Below, piece by piece: positions 16,293 to 24,575 of a stretch of 64,000 nt of DNA. Position 1 is the stretch's first letter, and each line of letters begins with the position of its first letter. The DNA lies in assembly GCF_001029445.1 (NCBI RefSeq), contig NZ_LDOT01000013.1, positions 1 to 64,000 of the forward strand. The letters are read 5' to 3'. Source of the DNA: Photobacterium aquae (GTDB lineage Bacteria > Pseudomonadota > Gammaproteobacteria > Enterobacterales > Vibrionaceae). Position numbers and translations under genes: made by a program. Under the pieces are notes generated by a model. That model was not told the DNA's origin. It was given only the letters and a program-made list of their open reading frames with translations, and ran no database searches.

Positions 16293-17465
16293 ATGCAAAT
16301 CGACCTCGCCTCCTTGATATTCCAACTCTGCGCTATCATTATCAGCGCGGCGCTTCTTGGCACCTTGTTCCTGTATGCGCGGCAACCGATCATCCTTGCC
16401 TACTTTGCCGCTGGTATCCTGATTGGCCCCCAAGGGCTCAACCTCATTACCGATGCCGACAATATTACCCAAATCGGCCACCTCGGCGTGATCCTGCTGC
16501 TCTTCCTGATCGGACTCAATCTCCAGCCCAAGAAGTTAATCCTGCTCTTTCAGGAAAGCGCCCTGATCACCCTCGGGACTTGTGGATTTTTCTTTGCTAT
16601 CACCCTCGCCGTATGCTTGATTATCCAGCTGTCATTGACAGACTCGCTCGTCGTTGCTGCGGCCATGATGTTCTCAAGCACGGTAATTGGCCTTAAGCTT
16701 ATTCCGACAACTACCTTGCACCACAAACATATGGGGGAGGTAATGACCAGTATTTTACTGGTGCAGGATATCCTGGCTATCTGTGTCATCATTTTTCTGA
16801 ACATGGGCGATGGTAATGCCATGTGGCTGAGTTTTGTTTGGATGCTCGGCAAATTTGCCCTGATCACCACCTTAGCTTTCGTCGGGGTCCGGTACATTAT
16901 CCTGCCGTTGTTCCAACGTTTTGATGTGATTCAGGAGTACAGTTTTGTCACCACCTTGGCGTGGTGCCTGCTATGGGCAGAGCTTGGACATCAAGTGGGG
17001 TTGTCTTATGAGAGCGGGGCATTTATTGCGGGAATTTCTATTGCTGTCAGCAAGGTCTCTCAAGCCATCGCGGTTCATCTCAAACCGTTGCGGGAGTTTT
17101 TCCTTATCCTGTTCTTTTTCGCCATCGGTGCCAAGATGGATATCTACCACAGTAACTTCTATACCTTATTGGGCATTGGGTATGGCATTGGATTAGTCGC
17201 AATCAAATTCTGGGGATTTACAACGGCATTCAAGCAGGCCCATGAAAAAGGGCCGTTGACCAATGAACTCAGCGCCCGCCTCAGCCAAGCCAGCGAGTTT
17301 TCTTTTTTAGTGGCCTATGCGGCGATACAAGCCGAAATCTTATCGTCAAACGCAGCGACCTTTATTCAGATCACCACCATGACAACCTTTATCATTTCAA
17401 CCTATTGGGTGGTCAAACGCTTTCCCACCCCAATTTCAGCAGACAAAAAACTACGGCAGGATTAG
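16293..17465 (+). CDS. CPA2-type cation:proton antiporter (KefB-like membrane domain)
   Basis: The 390-residue protein is almost entirely membrane-embedded, with about 11-12 hydrophobic helices. Features of the monovalent cation:proton antiporter-2 family include AYFAAGILIGPQGL near residue 35, HLGVILLLFLIGLNL near 65 and the conserved AAAMMFSSTVIGLKL. It ends after the transport domain, so the cytosolic TrkA-N nucleotide-binding domain of KefB/KefC is absent; this is normal for many short CPA2 proteins. Likely role: exchange of sodium or potassium for protons across the inner membrane. It is divergent from creB and has no obvious operon partner. No strong Shine-Dalgarno precedes the ATG at 16293. 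Confidence 0.85.
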   Translation: MQIDLASLIFQLCAIIISAALLGTLFLYARQPIILAYFAAGILIGPQGLNLITDADNITQIGHLGVILLLFLIGLNLQPKKLILLFQESALITLGTCGFFFAITLAVCLIIQLSLTDSLVVAAAMMFSSTVIGLKLIPTTTLHHKHMGEVMTSILLVQDILAICVIIFLNMGDGNAMWLSFVWMLGKFALITTLAFVGVRYIILPLFQRFDVIQEYSFVTTLAWCLLWAELGHQVGLSYESGAFIAGISIAVSKVSQAIAVHLKPLREFFLILFFFAIGAKMDIYHSNFYTLLGIGYGIGLVAIKFWGFTTAFKQAHEKGPLTNELSARLSQASEFSFLVAYAAIQAEILSSNAATFIQITTMTTFIISTYWVVKRFPTPISADKKLRQD

Positions 17466-17487
17466 AACCTCTCATCCTACGTCTCTA

Positions 17488-18144
17488 TTACTGGTACGTT
17501 ACCGCTAAGACACCATCGGACACCACCAGCTCAGCCACTTGTGAACCAGAATATTGTGTTTTGTGCATACCGTTCAGCAAATCTTGCACATTCGTAATGC
17601 CGGCTTGCTGGGCACGTCGGTAGCTATTGTTATCAACCATCATATAACGGCGTGATACACGGTAATCGTAACGGTTAGCCAATGCAAAAAGCTGGCTATC
17701 GAGGGTCTGGGCATCAAGCGACTGCAAGCCCGCCAGAACATCCAATCTCTCATCAGCAACCTCCAGCGAGACAAACACAAACCCTTGGCGGCGAAGAGAG
17801 GCTAGTACCGAGGTGTAAGTCGATACGGAAAGTGGATACTCCACCACCAGCCGAGATGCCTTGTTCCCGTCAAAATACACCCGACTCTGGCCATCCCGGA
17901 TCCCGAGAGGCAGATCCTGATCGAAACAGTACACTTGGGTGCGCTCGCCTATCGATGGCGATGGCTGCCCGTCCCCCGCCAGCAATAGCGAACACTCATA
18001 GCCATCTGCCACCGTGGCAACCTGTTCGGGACTGTCCCCCGCCCAGATTCCGGCCGCCAATTCCCCTGCCATTGATACTGGCGCAAAAAAATAGCCAGCC
18101 CCTATCCAAAAGGCTGTTTTCAATACTGTCATGTTCCGCTGCAT
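17488..18144 (-). CDS. Hypothetical exported protein
   Basis: The 218-residue protein begins with a signal peptide (VLKTAFWIGAGYFFAPVSMA, cleavage likely at SMA-GEL), so it should be periplasmic or secreted. I do not recognise a domain. Visible features are a lone pair of cysteines (YECSLLL and QVYCFDQ), a soluble alternating beta/alpha pattern, and the C-terminal LVVSDGVLAVTYQ. It may start at the ATG at 18144 or, four codons later, at 18132. It ends 20 bp from the convergent antiporter gene, and the next minus-strand gene is separated by a terminator. Confidence 0.65.
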   Translation of the reverse strand: MQRNMTVLKTAFWIGAGYFFAPVSMAGELAAGIWAGDSPEQVATVADGYECSLLLAGDGQPSPSIGERTQVYCFDQDLPLGIRDGQSRVYFDGNKASRLVVEYPLSVSTYTSVLASLRRQGFVFVSLEVADERLDVLAGLQSLDAQTLDSQLFALANRYDYRVSRRYMMVDNNSYRRAQQAGITNVQDLLNGMHKTQYSGSQVAELVVSDGVLAVTYQ

Positions 18145-18241
18145 TGGGCGTAATCCGTTCCCTAACTTTGCCGACTGGCCGCTACTCTATCCCTATCCCC
18201 CTACAAGCTCAAGAGACTATCTCCGCTATGACTAGACAGAT

Positions 18242-18277
18242 AAAAAAAACTGCAACCCCCATAAAGAAGATTGCAGT
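18242..18277 (-). terminator. Intrinsic terminator downstream of the yiaVW-like pair
   Basis: Read on the minus strand, ACTGCAA ... TTGCAGT is followed by a run of eight T residues. It lies about 100 bp beyond the stop of the HlyD-family gene. Confidence 0.65.
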
Positions 18278-18374
18278 ACTACGGTCAGCATTAACGTAGA
18301 AAAGAAAGCAGTGTTCATACCCAGCGACGCCTAGATGTTCTGCTCGACACCTTTAGGTCACTGGGGAGTATCTA

Positions 18375-19598
18375 TTACATCGACCACACGTAGAATATTT
18401 GTGATTTCATACGGATGATAATGCCGCGTATAACGTCGAGGAACTGCAAGAACGCGATAGGTTTTTCGGCACTGATCCAAGCCAAACCGACCGAGCCTAC
18501 CGGGATGTCGTACTCTCCGGATTCAAGCAGCTTCAGTCTCACGAAATGATGCTTGTTCATCGCATTCTGGCCCGTTGTCTGGCGCACATTATCGTCTCGG
18601 CCAATCAAGTTCCCCTGACTTTCACCGGTCGCTTCGATAATGCCCTCCACCTCAGCGCTGAAAATCTTGCCCGGGTAAACCGCCGAGGTAAATTCAGCGC
18701 GCTGGCCGACTTTGACATTGCGTATCGCCTGGTGGTTAACCCGCATCAATACGTACTTCTCATCGGTGTACATCTGGATGCGAGGCACAACCCCGACATA
18801 CTGGCCTTCTCGCATGATATAGTTGGTCAAATAGCCATCAGCTGGCGCATGAACTTGGGTATTGTCCAAATTCCATTGCGCCTGAGCGACATTCTCTTGC
18901 TCCTTGGCAACATCAACCTCACCGCTGCTAACCTGCAACTGGGCTTTTTCGTAATCCAACTTCGCTCGATTCGCGACTACTCGTGCTTTGTCGATTTGCG
19001 ACTGCAACGTCACCACGTTGGCCTTTGCGACTTCTACCGCCGTTCGCTGCTCATCGATCTGAGTTTCGGTAATGGTATGCTTAACCGCTTTGTTCTGTTG
19101 CAGGTAACGCTGCAAGGTTGTCTGCTTCCATTGCAAATCTTCTTGCTCGGCGACCAGCTTGTTTTTACTGATCTCGATATCTTTCTGCGCCGCCTGATAG
19201 TTCTCGTGCCCGATCCGCACATCTTCCTTGGCTATCGACAACGCCACCTCGGCGGCCTGATGCGCCGCCTTGGCTTTATTGAGCGCAATACGATAAGGTT
19301 CGTCGTCCAAGGTATATATCAGCTCCCCTTTGGTGACACGCTGATTAGGGCGAACAAAAATCTCATCCACCTGACCTTTGATCTGGGTCGACCCCGGACG
19401 CAACTGAATATGCGGTGCCTGTACCACCGACCCACCGGACATATCCATCGGGGCAAAGGTAATCAAACCAATCCACACGAACACCAACCAACCGGCTCCG
19501 CCCAGATAGGCAAACGACTTGGTAAATTTATTCCACGGCATGCCAACCATGCGCAGCAAATAGATAAACAATGACCATACAGCCAAACCCTCAAGCAT
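18375..19598 (-). CDS. yiaV: HlyD-family membrane fusion protein, YiaV-like
   Basis: The protein is about 407 residues from the ATG at 19598, which overlaps the upstream stop and follows a GAGGAGGCGGAG ribosome-binding site; a GTG at 19616 is the alternative. One N-terminal transmembrane helix (about residues 24-44) is followed by a biotinyl-lipoyl half (QIKGQVDEIFVRPNQRV), a long coiled coil (about 100-240), the second half (VHAPADGYLTNY) and a beta-barrel region. This is the architecture of HlyD/EmrA/YibH adaptors. The pairing with a small DUF3302-like protein matches E. coli yiaV-yiaW. No transporter gene is adjacent, so the exported substrate is unknown. Confidence 0.8.
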   Translation of the reverse strand: MLEGLAVWSLFIYLLRMVGMPWNKFTKSFAYLGGAGWLVFVWIGLITFAPMDMSGGSVVQAPHIQLRPGSTQIKGQVDEIFVRPNQRVTKGELIYTLDDEPYRIALNKAKAAHQAAEVALSIAKEDVRIGHENYQAAQKDIEISKNKLVAEQEDLQWKQTTLQRYLQQNKAVKHTITETQIDEQRTAVEVAKANVVTLQSQIDKARVVANRAKLDYEKAQLQVSSGEVDVAKEQENVAQAQWNLDNTQVHAPADGYLTNYIMREGQYVGVVPRIQMYTDEKYVLMRVNHQAIRNVKVGQRAEFTSAVYPGKIFSAEVEGIIEATGESQGNLIGRDDNVRQTTGQNAMNKHHFVRLKLLESGEYDIPVGSVGLAWISAEKPIAFLQFLDVIRGIIIRMKSQIFYVWSM

Positions 19599-19980
19599 TC
19601 TCCGCCTCCTCTTCACGCTTCACCGCATAATCAGCGGCCGTATGGCGATGCTTCATGGTCGCGGCATCAGGTTGCTCTTCTTCTGATTCGTCGCCATGCC
19701 AGATATCACGGATGCGACGAAGCGCCTGTTCACCATCGACGAAGGCGATAATCACAGCAAGCACCCATACCCAATGCCAGATAAATCCAATCCAAGTCAG
19801 GGCTGTTATCAACCCCAACTGGTGATGCTCTTTCTTGTGGGCTTTCTGGATAGGTAACTCATGGATACGCCAGAAACCATAAATTGCGGCCCCCACCGAA
19901 CCGACTAGAATAATGGCAGCGACAACATGGAGCGCTGTATCTACCCCGCTATCAACAAAAGGCATGCTGACGAGACTCAT
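19591..19980 (-). CDS. yiaW: DUF3302-like inner-membrane protein, YiaW-like
   Basis: The 129-residue protein has two to three transmembrane helices (about 13-34, 51-80) and a charged, glutamate- and histidine-rich tail. The order hydrophobic helix, IHELPIQKAHKKEHHQ, then tryptophan-rich helix (WIGFIWHWVWVLAVII) resembles YiaW of E. coli (DUF3302). It is coupled to the HlyD-type gene downstream by overlapping codons and is thus probably part of the same membrane complex. The ATG at 19980 has a CGGAGA ribosome-binding site. The link to YiaW rests on layout more than on strong identity. Confidence 0.65.
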   Translation of the reverse strand: MSLVSMPFVDSGVDTALHVVAAIILVGSVGAAIYGFWRIHELPIQKAHKKEHHQLGLITALTWIGFIWHWVWVLAVIIAFVDGEQALRRIRDIWHGDESEEEQPDAATMKHRHTAADYAVKREEEAENA

Positions 19981-20149
19981 AATGTTCTCCGAATATTAAG
20001 CAATGTTATGAATATAATACGTTGTTTTTATGAGGCTTATTGTCTGTGGAAATGTGATGGACGTACTTATCGTGGATTGTTTTGCTCAAAAAACTACAAA
20101 TATTGATGTAATCTATCCATCGAATCATTTCTATCTGTAAGCACTTGTT

Positions 20150-21181
20150 ATGCCGGCTCCCCAACCCATATTTGACGCAGCATTTACCCGCACCTTGTTT
20201 TTGAAGCCCTTCCTTCAGGCAGTCAACAAACAACTCGGGGTCGATTACACCCAATTAGGGATCCCGGCATCCCTCGCGGCCGAGCCGATGGCCCTTGTGC
20301 CCTACCACGATGTCAACCGCTGGCTTGAGCAGATCGAAACCGAGCTGGGCGATCCCAGCTATGTGGCCAAAATCGCACCGTGGCTCAAGCTCGACAACAT
20401 GGACAGGCTCGGTAACTGGTTCCTCTCTACCCCTGAGCTGGCGCTGTCGTTCCGCCGTATTAACTACGGCACTTCATGCCTACAATCGGGAGCGACATTT
20501 CACGGGGAACTATCCGGCAGACTGATAAAGTGGTGTTACGACAACCATTTTTCGAGCGGAAGAGGCCGACTTCATGACAGCTTGCGGATCGCCATCATGC
20601 TGACCAACACAGTGCGTTACTTTATGGGCGAAAACTATTCACCGCTGAAAGTGGAAATTAGTGGACCCCGCTGTGACGCGGTGGCTTTTGAGGAGTATTT
20701 CGGTTGCCCTATTCGCTGGAATGCACCAAAAACCAAAGTCTGGATCGATATTTCTATTCTGGAACACGGAAATACCCAACCATTCCAGTTCAACCGTCCC
20801 ATTATGCTCTCCAACCTCGATATGGACGAGTTTCTCAACATGCCACAGCCCCACGATGCCGCCAAGGTCATGTACGAGATGATCAACTATTCACGCTACT
20901 ACGGTTATCCCTCTCTGGATTTCGTCGCGGGGAAATTTCAGCTCTCCAAGCAGCAGCTACAACGGCGGTTACACCAGTTTGGCTGGAGCTTCACCTCAAT
21001 TACCAGCTATGTGCTCTGTAACCAGGCCATTAAATATATGCAAACAGGCATGCCCGTCAAAGAGATCGCCCAATCCCTTGGCTACCGCAATGTACAGAGT
21101 TTTAGCAAGGCGTTCCAACGCCAGCGAGGACAGACACCGCACCAGTATCAGGAAACCCTGCTGGAGCGGTGTCGTTTTTAA
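20150..21181 (+). CDS. AraC-family transcriptional regulator (arabinose-binding-like N-domain)
   Basis: The 343-residue protein has the long N-terminal domain (about 1-230) of the OruR/ArgR-type AraC subfamily, starting with FLKPFLQAVNKQLGVDY and containing LGNWFLSTPELALSFRRIN. The C-terminal double helix-turn-helix (about 250-340) has LDFVAGKFQLSKQQLQRRL and the second-helix signature MPVKEIAQSLGYRNVQSFSKAF followed by GQTPHQY (key residues G-Y, F-A-F, P--Y). Its ligand is unknown. It is divergent from the yiaVW-like pair with 170 bp between them, so that pair is a plausible target. Confidence 0.85.
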   Translation: MPAPQPIFDAAFTRTLFLKPFLQAVNKQLGVDYTQLGIPASLAAEPMALVPYHDVNRWLEQIETELGDPSYVAKIAPWLKLDNMDRLGNWFLSTPELALSFRRINYGTSCLQSGATFHGELSGRLIKWCYDNHFSSGRGRLHDSLRIAIMLTNTVRYFMGENYSPLKVEISGPRCDAVAFEEYFGCPIRWNAPKTKVWIDISILEHGNTQPFQFNRPIMLSNLDMDEFLNMPQPHDAAKVMYEMINYSRYYGYPSLDFVAGKFQLSKQQLQRRLHQFGWSFTSITSYVLCNQAIKYMQTGMPVKEIAQSLGYRNVQSFSKAFQRQRGQTPHQYQETLLERCRF

Positions 21182-21197
21182 TGATGGGATTCAATGA

Positions 21198-21677
21198 CTA
21201 GGCGCGGCGAACACAGTTGAGGCGAAAGCGCTGGTCGGGGGTTATATGGTGCCGCATCTCAAACACAGCGTGGTTTGCATCAACAAATTTAGGGGAGAAA
21301 AAGATCCGGTACCCCATCAAGTCTCGACGCGCATCGGCATTGAAAGGATCTATCTTGTACAAGTCAGCCCGCAGCTCACGACTGAGCTTGGTGGGCTTAA
21401 GTACGTACTCATCACCATTATGGAAATACTGGTAATCGACGTTAAGCAGAAACTCAAGCGCCACGCTATTGTTCTCGCTCTGCCTAAACCACTCCTGGGA
21501 CGCAATCGTTCCACCAGCATCAAAACGATAGGTTGTCCATTCCACCAAATCGCTCTCTTGGGCCTGTTCGCGGCTACACTGCCAAGTCCCCCCTTCGAGG
21601 GTATTGGCTTGTGCATTTACGGCCCCTAGCAATCCTGCGCATATTACGCCGACTGCCCGAATGAAATTCAGCCCCAT
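21198..21677 (-). CDS. Hypothetical exported protein
   Basis: The 159-residue product starts with a clear signal peptide (MGLNFIRAVGVICAGLLGAV, cleavage likely at NAQA-NTL). The mature domain begins TLEGGTWQCSRE and ends RFRLNCVRRA; the two cysteines, one near each end, probably form a disulfide. The beta-rich composition suggests a small barrel or lipocalin-like fold, but I recognise no family. It is convergent with the AraC gene, 16 bp away, and stands alone. Confidence 0.65.
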   Translation of the reverse strand: MGLNFIRAVGVICAGLLGAVNAQANTLEGGTWQCSREQAQESDLVEWTTYRFDAGGTIASQEWFRQSENNSVALEFLLNVDYQYFHNGDEYVLKPTKLSRELRADLYKIDPFNADARRDLMGYRIFFSPKFVDANHAVFEMRHHITPDQRFRLNCVRRA

Positions 21678-21824
21678 CCGTGATTCCTAATGTTCTGTAT
21701 TTACAGACAGTTATAGCACTTAATCATACACAACAAAAGATAAATGACACCTAGGAATAGCTTAGGCTACCCAGAAAAAACAGGATTCGGGCTGTTCAAG
21801 CACCCTTAATGGAATCAGCGTCTA

Positions 21825-21850
21825 ACAAAAAAGGGAGGTTACCCTCCCTT
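21825..21850 (-). terminator. Intrinsic terminator of the first outer-membrane barrel gene
   Basis: Read on the minus strand, AAGGGAGG / CCTCCCTT with a 4-nt loop is followed by TTTTTTGTTAG. It lies 20 bp beyond the stop codon at 21871. Confidence 0.85.
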
Positions 21851-21870
21851 CACTGACAACCCCGTGTAAA

Positions 21871-22380
21871 TCAGAATCGGTAATCGACGGACAACACAAC
21901 CTGCTGAGAATAATCCAACCGGGTATTGTTCTCCTCGTAATCTTGGTCAAGATAACGATAAGTGACATCCGTTGACCACTTGTCGTTAAATTTATACATC
22001 GCACCTACCTGACCGCCCCAGACAAAATCTGTCGAGCTTTCATTACGGACTTTGTTATCTGCCACACCCGCTGAAACACCGGCGAACAAATTCACTTTCT
22101 GGTGCACCGGCACAAGATAATCATAAGAGGCCAAGAACATATTTTGCGATGACTTATCCATATAACTATAGGTACCCATCACGCGGTGATGATCATTCAA
22201 AATCGCACCGCCACGTAACTGATAAGTCGCATCTTCGCCATTAGGGGCATCAGTACCTTTCAGTTTGTCGTTTTGGTAACCCACACCGCCACCAACAAAC
22301 CATTGCGTATCTGCAGCAAATGCTGGGGAAGATGCCATAACTGCCAAGGCTAAAGTCGAAATTGCTGTGATCTTTTTCAT
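21871..22380 (-). CDS. Small outer-membrane beta-barrel protein (paralogue A)
   Basis: The 169-residue protein has a signal peptide (MKKITAISTLALAVMASSPA, cleavage at AFA-ADT) and a mature 145-residue part made of alternating beta strands ending in the C-terminal phenylalanine (LSVDYRF) typical of outer-membrane barrels inserted by BAM. The short size suggests an eight-stranded OmpX/OmpA-barrel-like protein. It is paralogous to the gene at 22750-23319 (shared WFVGGG-GYQND, YQLRGG, NLFAGVSAG, SSTDFVWGGQVGA). A strong AAAGGAG ribosome-binding site precedes the ATG. Its role is unknown; such proteins act in adhesion, envelope stress or porin function. Confidence 0.8.
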   Translation of the reverse strand: MKKITAISTLALAVMASSPAFAADTQWFVGGGVGYQNDKLKGTDAPNGEDATYQLRGGAILNDHHRVMGTYSYMDKSSQNMFLASYDYLVPVHQKVNLFAGVSAGVADNKVRNESSTDFVWGGQVGAMYKFNDKWSTDVTYRYLDQDYEENNTRLDYSQQVVLSVDYRF

Positions 22381-22504
22381 GTCTAACTCCTTTCCCCCTG
22401 CTCAACGGCCTACCATTAAGCCAATTCCTAACAGGGAGCACTCTGTGTTTTGTACCGTGTTGGAATTACGATACACCCAGAACCTTAATCAGAACTTAAA
22501 ATAA

Positions 22505-22517
22505 AAAACATTGTTTT
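22505..22517. promoter_or_regulatory. Palindrome AAAACANTGTTTT upstream of barrel gene A
   Basis: AAAACA-T-TGTTTT is centred 131 bp upstream of the ATG. The same palindrome with a different central base is found upstream of the paralogue, and the flanking sequence (AACTTAA just before it) is also shared. This suggests a common regulator-binding site. Confidence 0.5.
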
Positions 22518-22690
22518 AAATCTTAACTCAACCTGAATATACCAATATAAAGAATTGTAAATTCAAGATTTAATTCATCTAAACCGCGCGGTACGATGAA
22601 TAACAAGATATGCAAGAACATCCGATGGTCGCACTGGCACAGCATTCATGCCTACGGCAACCTTCATGATCCTTGGTAAAGCGGGGGGAG

Positions 22691-22719
22691 AAACAAAGGG
22701 CCTGATGGCCCTTTGTTTT
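22691..22719 (-). terminator. Strong hairpin terminator after barrel gene B
   Basis: ACAAAGGGCC - TGAT - GGCCCTTTGT forms a 10-bp GC-rich stem with T/A tracts on both sides. It lies 30 bp after the stop of the paralogue gene at 22750 and could work in both directions. The rest of 22520-22690 holds nothing that I can identify. Confidence 0.75.
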
Positions 22720-22749
22720 GAAGATAATTATCGCCACGCGATATGGATA

Positions 22750-23319
22750 TCAGAACTTATAATCGACTGACCACACCACCTGCTGGGTATAATCAACCTT
22801 TGTCATTCCTTCATTGTAGTTCTGATCCAAGTAACGGTATGTCAAATCTGTCGACCAATTGTTACCAATGTTGTATTGAGCACCCACTTGACCACCCCAG
22901 ACAAAGTCTGTCGAGCTGTTGGCCGCAAAATCCGTTTCAAATTTGTTATAGGCCATTCCCGCACTCACACCGGCAAACAAATTGATATTTTGGTGTACTG
23001 GCAGAAGATAGTCATAAGAAGCCAAGAACATTTGCTGCTTCTGCTTGGTATCCAAACCGAGAAGGGCATGCTCAAACTTGTCCTCAAAATAGCTATAACT
23101 ACCGGTAATACGGTGATGATCGTCAATAATCACACCACCGCGCAACTGATAGGAGACATCTTCATTGGTCTTCTTGTGCTCATTAAGGATCGTCTGCTCT
23201 ACCCTGTCATTCTGGTATCCAATACCACCACCGACAAACCACTGGCTGGAATTGGCAAAAGCTGGGGCTGCGGAAAGAGATGCAATGATAAGAGTTGAGG
23301 CTACCGCGTACTTTTTCAT
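22750..23319 (-). CDS. Small outer-membrane beta-barrel protein (paralogue B)
   Basis: The product is 189 residues from the ATG at 23319, which has an AAGGATG ribosome-binding site; a TTG at 23337 is less likely. It has a signal peptide (KKYAVASTLIIASLSAAPAFA), a beta-rich mature domain and the terminal WSVDYKF barrel signature. Compared with paralogue A it carries two loop insertions (after GYQNDRVEQ and after YSYFED, the latter with LGLDTKQKQQ), which lie where extracellular loops are expected. The two genes are in tandem but each has its own terminator and upstream palindrome, so they are separate transcription units produced by an old duplication. Confidence 0.8.
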   Translation of the reverse strand: MKKYAVASTLIIASLSAAPAFANSSQWFVGGGIGYQNDRVEQTILNEHKKTNEDVSYQLRGGVIIDDHHRITGSYSYFEDKFEHALLGLDTKQKQQMFLASYDYLLPVHQNINLFAGVSAGMAYNKFETDFAANSSTDFVWGGQVGAQYNIGNNWSTDLTYRYLDQNYNEGMTKVDYTQQVVWSVDYKF

Positions 23320-23422
23320 AAATTCATCCTTAGTCAATGATTATCAATCATCAGGCAAATCGTCATTGCCCTGTGTTTTATGAACACTGTACACGTATAA
23401 TCTGAACCAAAACTTAACCAAT

Positions 23423-23435
23423 AAAACAGTGTTTT
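23423..23435. promoter_or_regulatory. Palindrome AAAACANTGTTTT upstream of barrel gene B
   Basis: AAAACA-G-TGTTTT is centred 110 bp upstream of the ATG at 23319. It matches the palindrome at 22505-22517 apart from the central base and is preceded by AACTTAACCAAT, comparable with AACTTAAAAT in the other copy. Confidence 0.5.
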
Positions 23436-23480
23436 ATATGTAAGTAAATATGAACAACCTACCTGTTTTGCTTCAAATTT

Positions 23481-24380
23481 CTAGGAAAATCCGATATGGG
23501 CTGCTTGGCTTGGCGGCACCCCAAAATAGCGCTTGAACTCCCTACTAAACTGTGTCGGGCTTTCATACCCAACTTTCAATGCCGCCACACTGGCTGCCAT
23601 GCCGTCTTGCACCATCAGGGTTTTGGCCCGGTTCAAACGTATTTTCTTGATATATTGCAAGGGCGGATCGGTCACAACTTGCTTGAACGACCGGTGGAAT
23701 GCCGACACGCTCATCCCGGCCATCTCAGCCAGTTCATTAATCACCAGCTTTTGGTCATAGTGACTTTGGACATGGTTGATCACCTTGGAGACCCTTGCCA
23801 GGGCGCTATCTTGCTTGCAGTAATGGGCAAGCAGACTTCCCTGCTCGCTACTTAGCAGCAAATAATACAATTCGCGAACAACCTGCCTGCCGAGTACCTT
23901 GGCATCCACCGGACTTGCCAAGCACCCTAGCAGACGTCGCAAACAATCACGAATGGCAGGGGTTATTGGGGTTACGGCCACCCCTCTGTTCTGCTCTTGA
24001 GCCCAAGCTTGTCCCTGCTGTGAAAAATGCTCCACGGTATCAACCAACTCTTGAATAATCGTCAGGTCAAAATCAATATCCAACCCGATCAGCGGCGCCT
24101 CCTCAGAAGCAAAGGTCTCACAGGCAATCGGGTATGGTGTTGCCACAATCAGGCAATTTTCGGTATCGTACTCAAACTGATAATCATTCAAATGCCCGAC
24201 CTTGTTCCCTTGCAAAATCACCACAATACCTTGCTGGTACATTTGCGGGGTCATACGGTGATAACGATTTATCCGAAATAAACGTACTCCAGAAACAGCG
24301 GTTTCGACAATTCCAGGGCCTTTATCTAGCTGATAATACCGACACAATGACTCGCCAAGCTCTGCACAATGCTCAATCAC
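23481..24380 (-). CDS. yqhC: AraC-family activator, YqhC-like
   Basis: The 299-residue protein has an AraC_N (cupin-like) N-terminal domain (GIVVILQGNKVGHLN, then ENCLIVATPYPIACET) and a C-terminal AraC DNA-binding domain: LVINELAEMAGMSVSAFHRSF in the first helix-turn-helix, ASVAALKVGYESPTQFSREF in the second, and FGVPPSQ. This is the layout of YqhC, the E. coli activator of yqhD that responds to reactive aldehydes and glyoxal. The start is GTG at 24380. The divergent neighbour is yqhD, which makes the assignment much more likely than for a generic AraC protein. Confidence 0.8.
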   Translation of the reverse strand: MIEHCAELGESLCRYYQLDKGPGIVETAVSGVRLFRINRYHRMTPQMYQQGIVVILQGNKVGHLNDYQFEYDTENCLIVATPYPIACETFASEEAPLIGLDIDFDLTIIQELVDTVEHFSQQGQAWAQEQNRGVAVTPITPAIRDCLRRLLGCLASPVDAKVLGRQVVRELYYLLLSSEQGSLLAHYCKQDSALARVSKVINHVQSHYDQKLVINELAEMAGMSVSAFHRSFKQVVTDPPLQYIKKIRLNRAKTLMVQDGMAASVAALKVGYESPTQFSREFKRYFGVPPSQAAHIGFS

Positions 24381-24575
24381 AACGGCTATATCCCCTCTTT
24401 ATGCGTATGCTCTCACTATGCTTAATCAAGTAGAAATAGGCAAGGATAAAACAGGATCGTGCATGCCATTATGTCTCTTGCTGGCATAGACTATTGGCAA
24501 CAAGCTCAGAGAGGCTTTTGCGAAAATCGCACTGTCATCCCTCAATCCAGTCACTCGATACAACGGAGATATCGC

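Noticed and set aside
18546..19574. A 342-codon plus-strand open frame
   Set aside because: It lies entirely antisense to the HlyD-family gene, which has a clear domain architecture and ribosome-binding site.
24459..24575. An upstream in-frame ATG for yqhD
   Set aside because: The extension is not homologous to YqhD, while the ATG at 24576 has GGAG and the normal family start.
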